Assembly (NCBI GenBank): GCA_002478115.1
Contig: DLMH01000020.1
Location: forward strand, 134,939-198,938
Direction: 5' to 3'
Length of the DNA stretch: 64,000 bases
From: Candidatus Acidiferrum typicum
GTDB lineage: Bacteria; Acidobacteriota; Terriglobia; Acidiferrales; UBA7541
In this document: piece by piece, positions 62,977 to 64,000 of the stretch
How the letters are laid out: each line of letters opens with the position of its first letter
Position numbering within the stretch: the first letter of the stretch is position 1
Notes under the pieces: generated by a model
Database searches by the model: none
Told to the model about the DNA's origin: nothing
The model's input: the letters and a program-made list of their open reading frames with translations, nothing else
Translations under genes and position numbers: made by a program

Positions 62977-63364
62977 CGCGCAAAAGCCCTTAAGTCAAAA
63001 TGTCCCTCACCATCTTCCTTAGCCGGAACTTCCGATTTGAATTTCTGACTCGCGCACATCGTATGCTTCTCCTGCCTTGGACACAACCAATCTAGCACTA
63101 CAGCAGGCAACCAGAGAGATCAACTGAGTTCCCACGGCTCGTTCTCGGCTGGGGATTATTGGGCAAGCAAGGGATTGGGTCGAGTGATATGTGGAATGAC
63201 CCGAGGGCGAGATGCCGGCCGGTTCGTTTTGGTGTTGGATCGGCCGTTCACGGAGGAATCGTTTGCGCGCTGGGAATTTCGCGATTCAGTCGTGCTTGGC
63301 CGCGAGGAGAGCGCAGCGGCGAGGGAATGCGTCTTTGCTGATTTTGCCGGCCTCGAAGGCCGCG

Positions 63365-63637
63365 CGTGTGCATTTCTTTGGAAATGGCTGGCCCGGAATC
63401 ACCGCGGCATTCGTTTTTGCCCTGTTGCTCGGAAGCGGGACGCGCCGCCAGTCGCGGTTTCTCGTTGTTCTCATTGCTCTTTCGCTGCTCACTGCGCTCA
63501 GCGGGTGCGGGAGTTCCACGCCGTCTCGCGAGGCCTCACAGACCATCGTGCTCACGGTTCAGGCATCCACCGCCAGCGGTTCCCAGGCCATTATTCATTC
63601 GGCGCAAATTCCCGTGCGCTTGCCAGCAGCCAACTGA
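63365..63637 (+). pseudogene. 3' remnant of a surface Ig-like/beta-strand repeat protein
   Basis: Within a longer open frame, only the segment from about 63365 looks real: ITAAFVFALLLGSGTRRQSR, LTALSGCGSSTPS, ASQTIVLTVQAST and AQIPVRLPAAN. This pattern (hydrophobic segment, GCGSS, TVQA, IPV.L) resembles the C-termini of large acidobacterial surface or beta-propeller proteins. No repeat units precede it, so the body of the gene has been lost. Family recognition is from memory and tentative. Confidence 0.4.
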
Positions 63638-64000
63638 TTGCAATACAGATCCATGCGCGCGATCGCTTTGAGAATGATGCCACTCTCTATTCGCTGTTTG
63701 TAGCGTCCGGGCTTGCGTGTCGTTGGTGAACTTGTATTCTTGTCGAAAGCCCAACACCCTAGCCTGTTGAGTTGCCCGAATAACGGGGGAGCTTGCACAG
63801 CGATCCGGCGCCGATTCAACGCCTTAGATAGTCTTACTTCGATGGTTCGGGGCCAGGAAGGAGGTCGTTCTTTTGTTCCGAACCGGTCCGCCAGCGTTCT
63901 AGAAACATTCTGCTCGAGAAATTCCCTCAAATCAGTCCGTTTGTCGAACCCATTCAGTCGGCCAGAACTGAAGTGAACTAGCCCGGAAATCTCACAAGGG
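63638..64000. other. Terminal region without recognised features
   Basis: About 360 bases. Overlapping frames on both strands have no family signature or ribosome-binding site that would support a gene. Confidence 0.3.

Noticed and set aside
1..64000. CRISPR arrays, rRNA, tRNA, complete insertion sequences
   Set aside because: No regularly spaced identical repeats, no rRNA or tRNA signatures and no transposase were recognised on reading both strands.

Overview
The window looks like a soil Acidobacteriota chromosome (Terriglobia-like). The evidence is three Oar-type TonB-dependent receptors with an N-terminal carboxypeptidase-regulatory-like domain, a CRTAC1 (FG-GAP/ASPIC-UnbV) protein, a membrane-anchored regulator of a type expanded in Acidobacteria, a lipoprotein glycosidase and moderately high GC. 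This is an inference from gene families, not from a marker gene.

Layout. 1-4.4 kb is a decayed conjugative module: a coupling-protein remnant, a complete MobF relaxase-helicase, a ribbon-helix-helix-like protein and a Phd/VapC-type toxin-antitoxin pair. 5-18.8 kb holds a TPR protein, an MGH1/GH63-like hydrolase, a CRTAC1 protein, a membrane regulator divergent from TonB receptor 1, and a GH31 alpha-glycosidase. 19.1-37.8 kb is an amino-sugar glycan utilisation locus: GH36-like, GH2 (exo-glucosaminidase-like), GNAT, AgaS isomerase/deaminase, TonB receptor 2, GatZ/KbaZ, DeoR/AgaR-like repressor, PfkB kinase, a second GH36-like lipoprotein and an amidohydrolase. T-rich CTTTC-type repeats resembling AgaR operators lie in front of two of its transcription units. 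51.2-61.5 kb is a 2-aminoethylphosphonate module: an alkaline-phosphatase-superfamily enzyme, TonB receptor 3, PhnX, an OPA/MFS transporter and PhnW, with an M48 peptidase inserted. 62-64 kb has a tandem-domain universal stress protein and a 3' gene remnant.

Main discovery. 38.0-50.6 kb is a fluoride-responsive locus. Two elements, at about 38060-38124 and 44411-44465, both fit the fluoride (crcB) riboswitch: a P1 hairpin with compensatory changes, an A-rich AACCGC joint, a second stem, then GATGACTCCT whose ACTCC can form the pseudoknot with the GGAGT loop. Each sits just downstream of a good sigma-70-type promoter. The first transcript carries a CPA2-type cation/proton antiporter, a universal stress protein, two metallophosphoesterases (the first frameshifted), an enolase fragment (enolase is a classical fluoride target), a small helical protein and a dynamin-like GTPase fused to a Cys-rich DUF6062-like domain. 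The second transcript carries another dynamin-like GTPase, a P-loop ATPase, a third dynamin-like GTPase, a zinc-ribbon/HEAT protein and a HEAT-like protein. I know of no described fluoride system built around three dynamin-like GTPases, so this is the strongest candidate for an undescribed system here. Just downstream lies an array of three CU-rich hairpin repeats that no gene explains.
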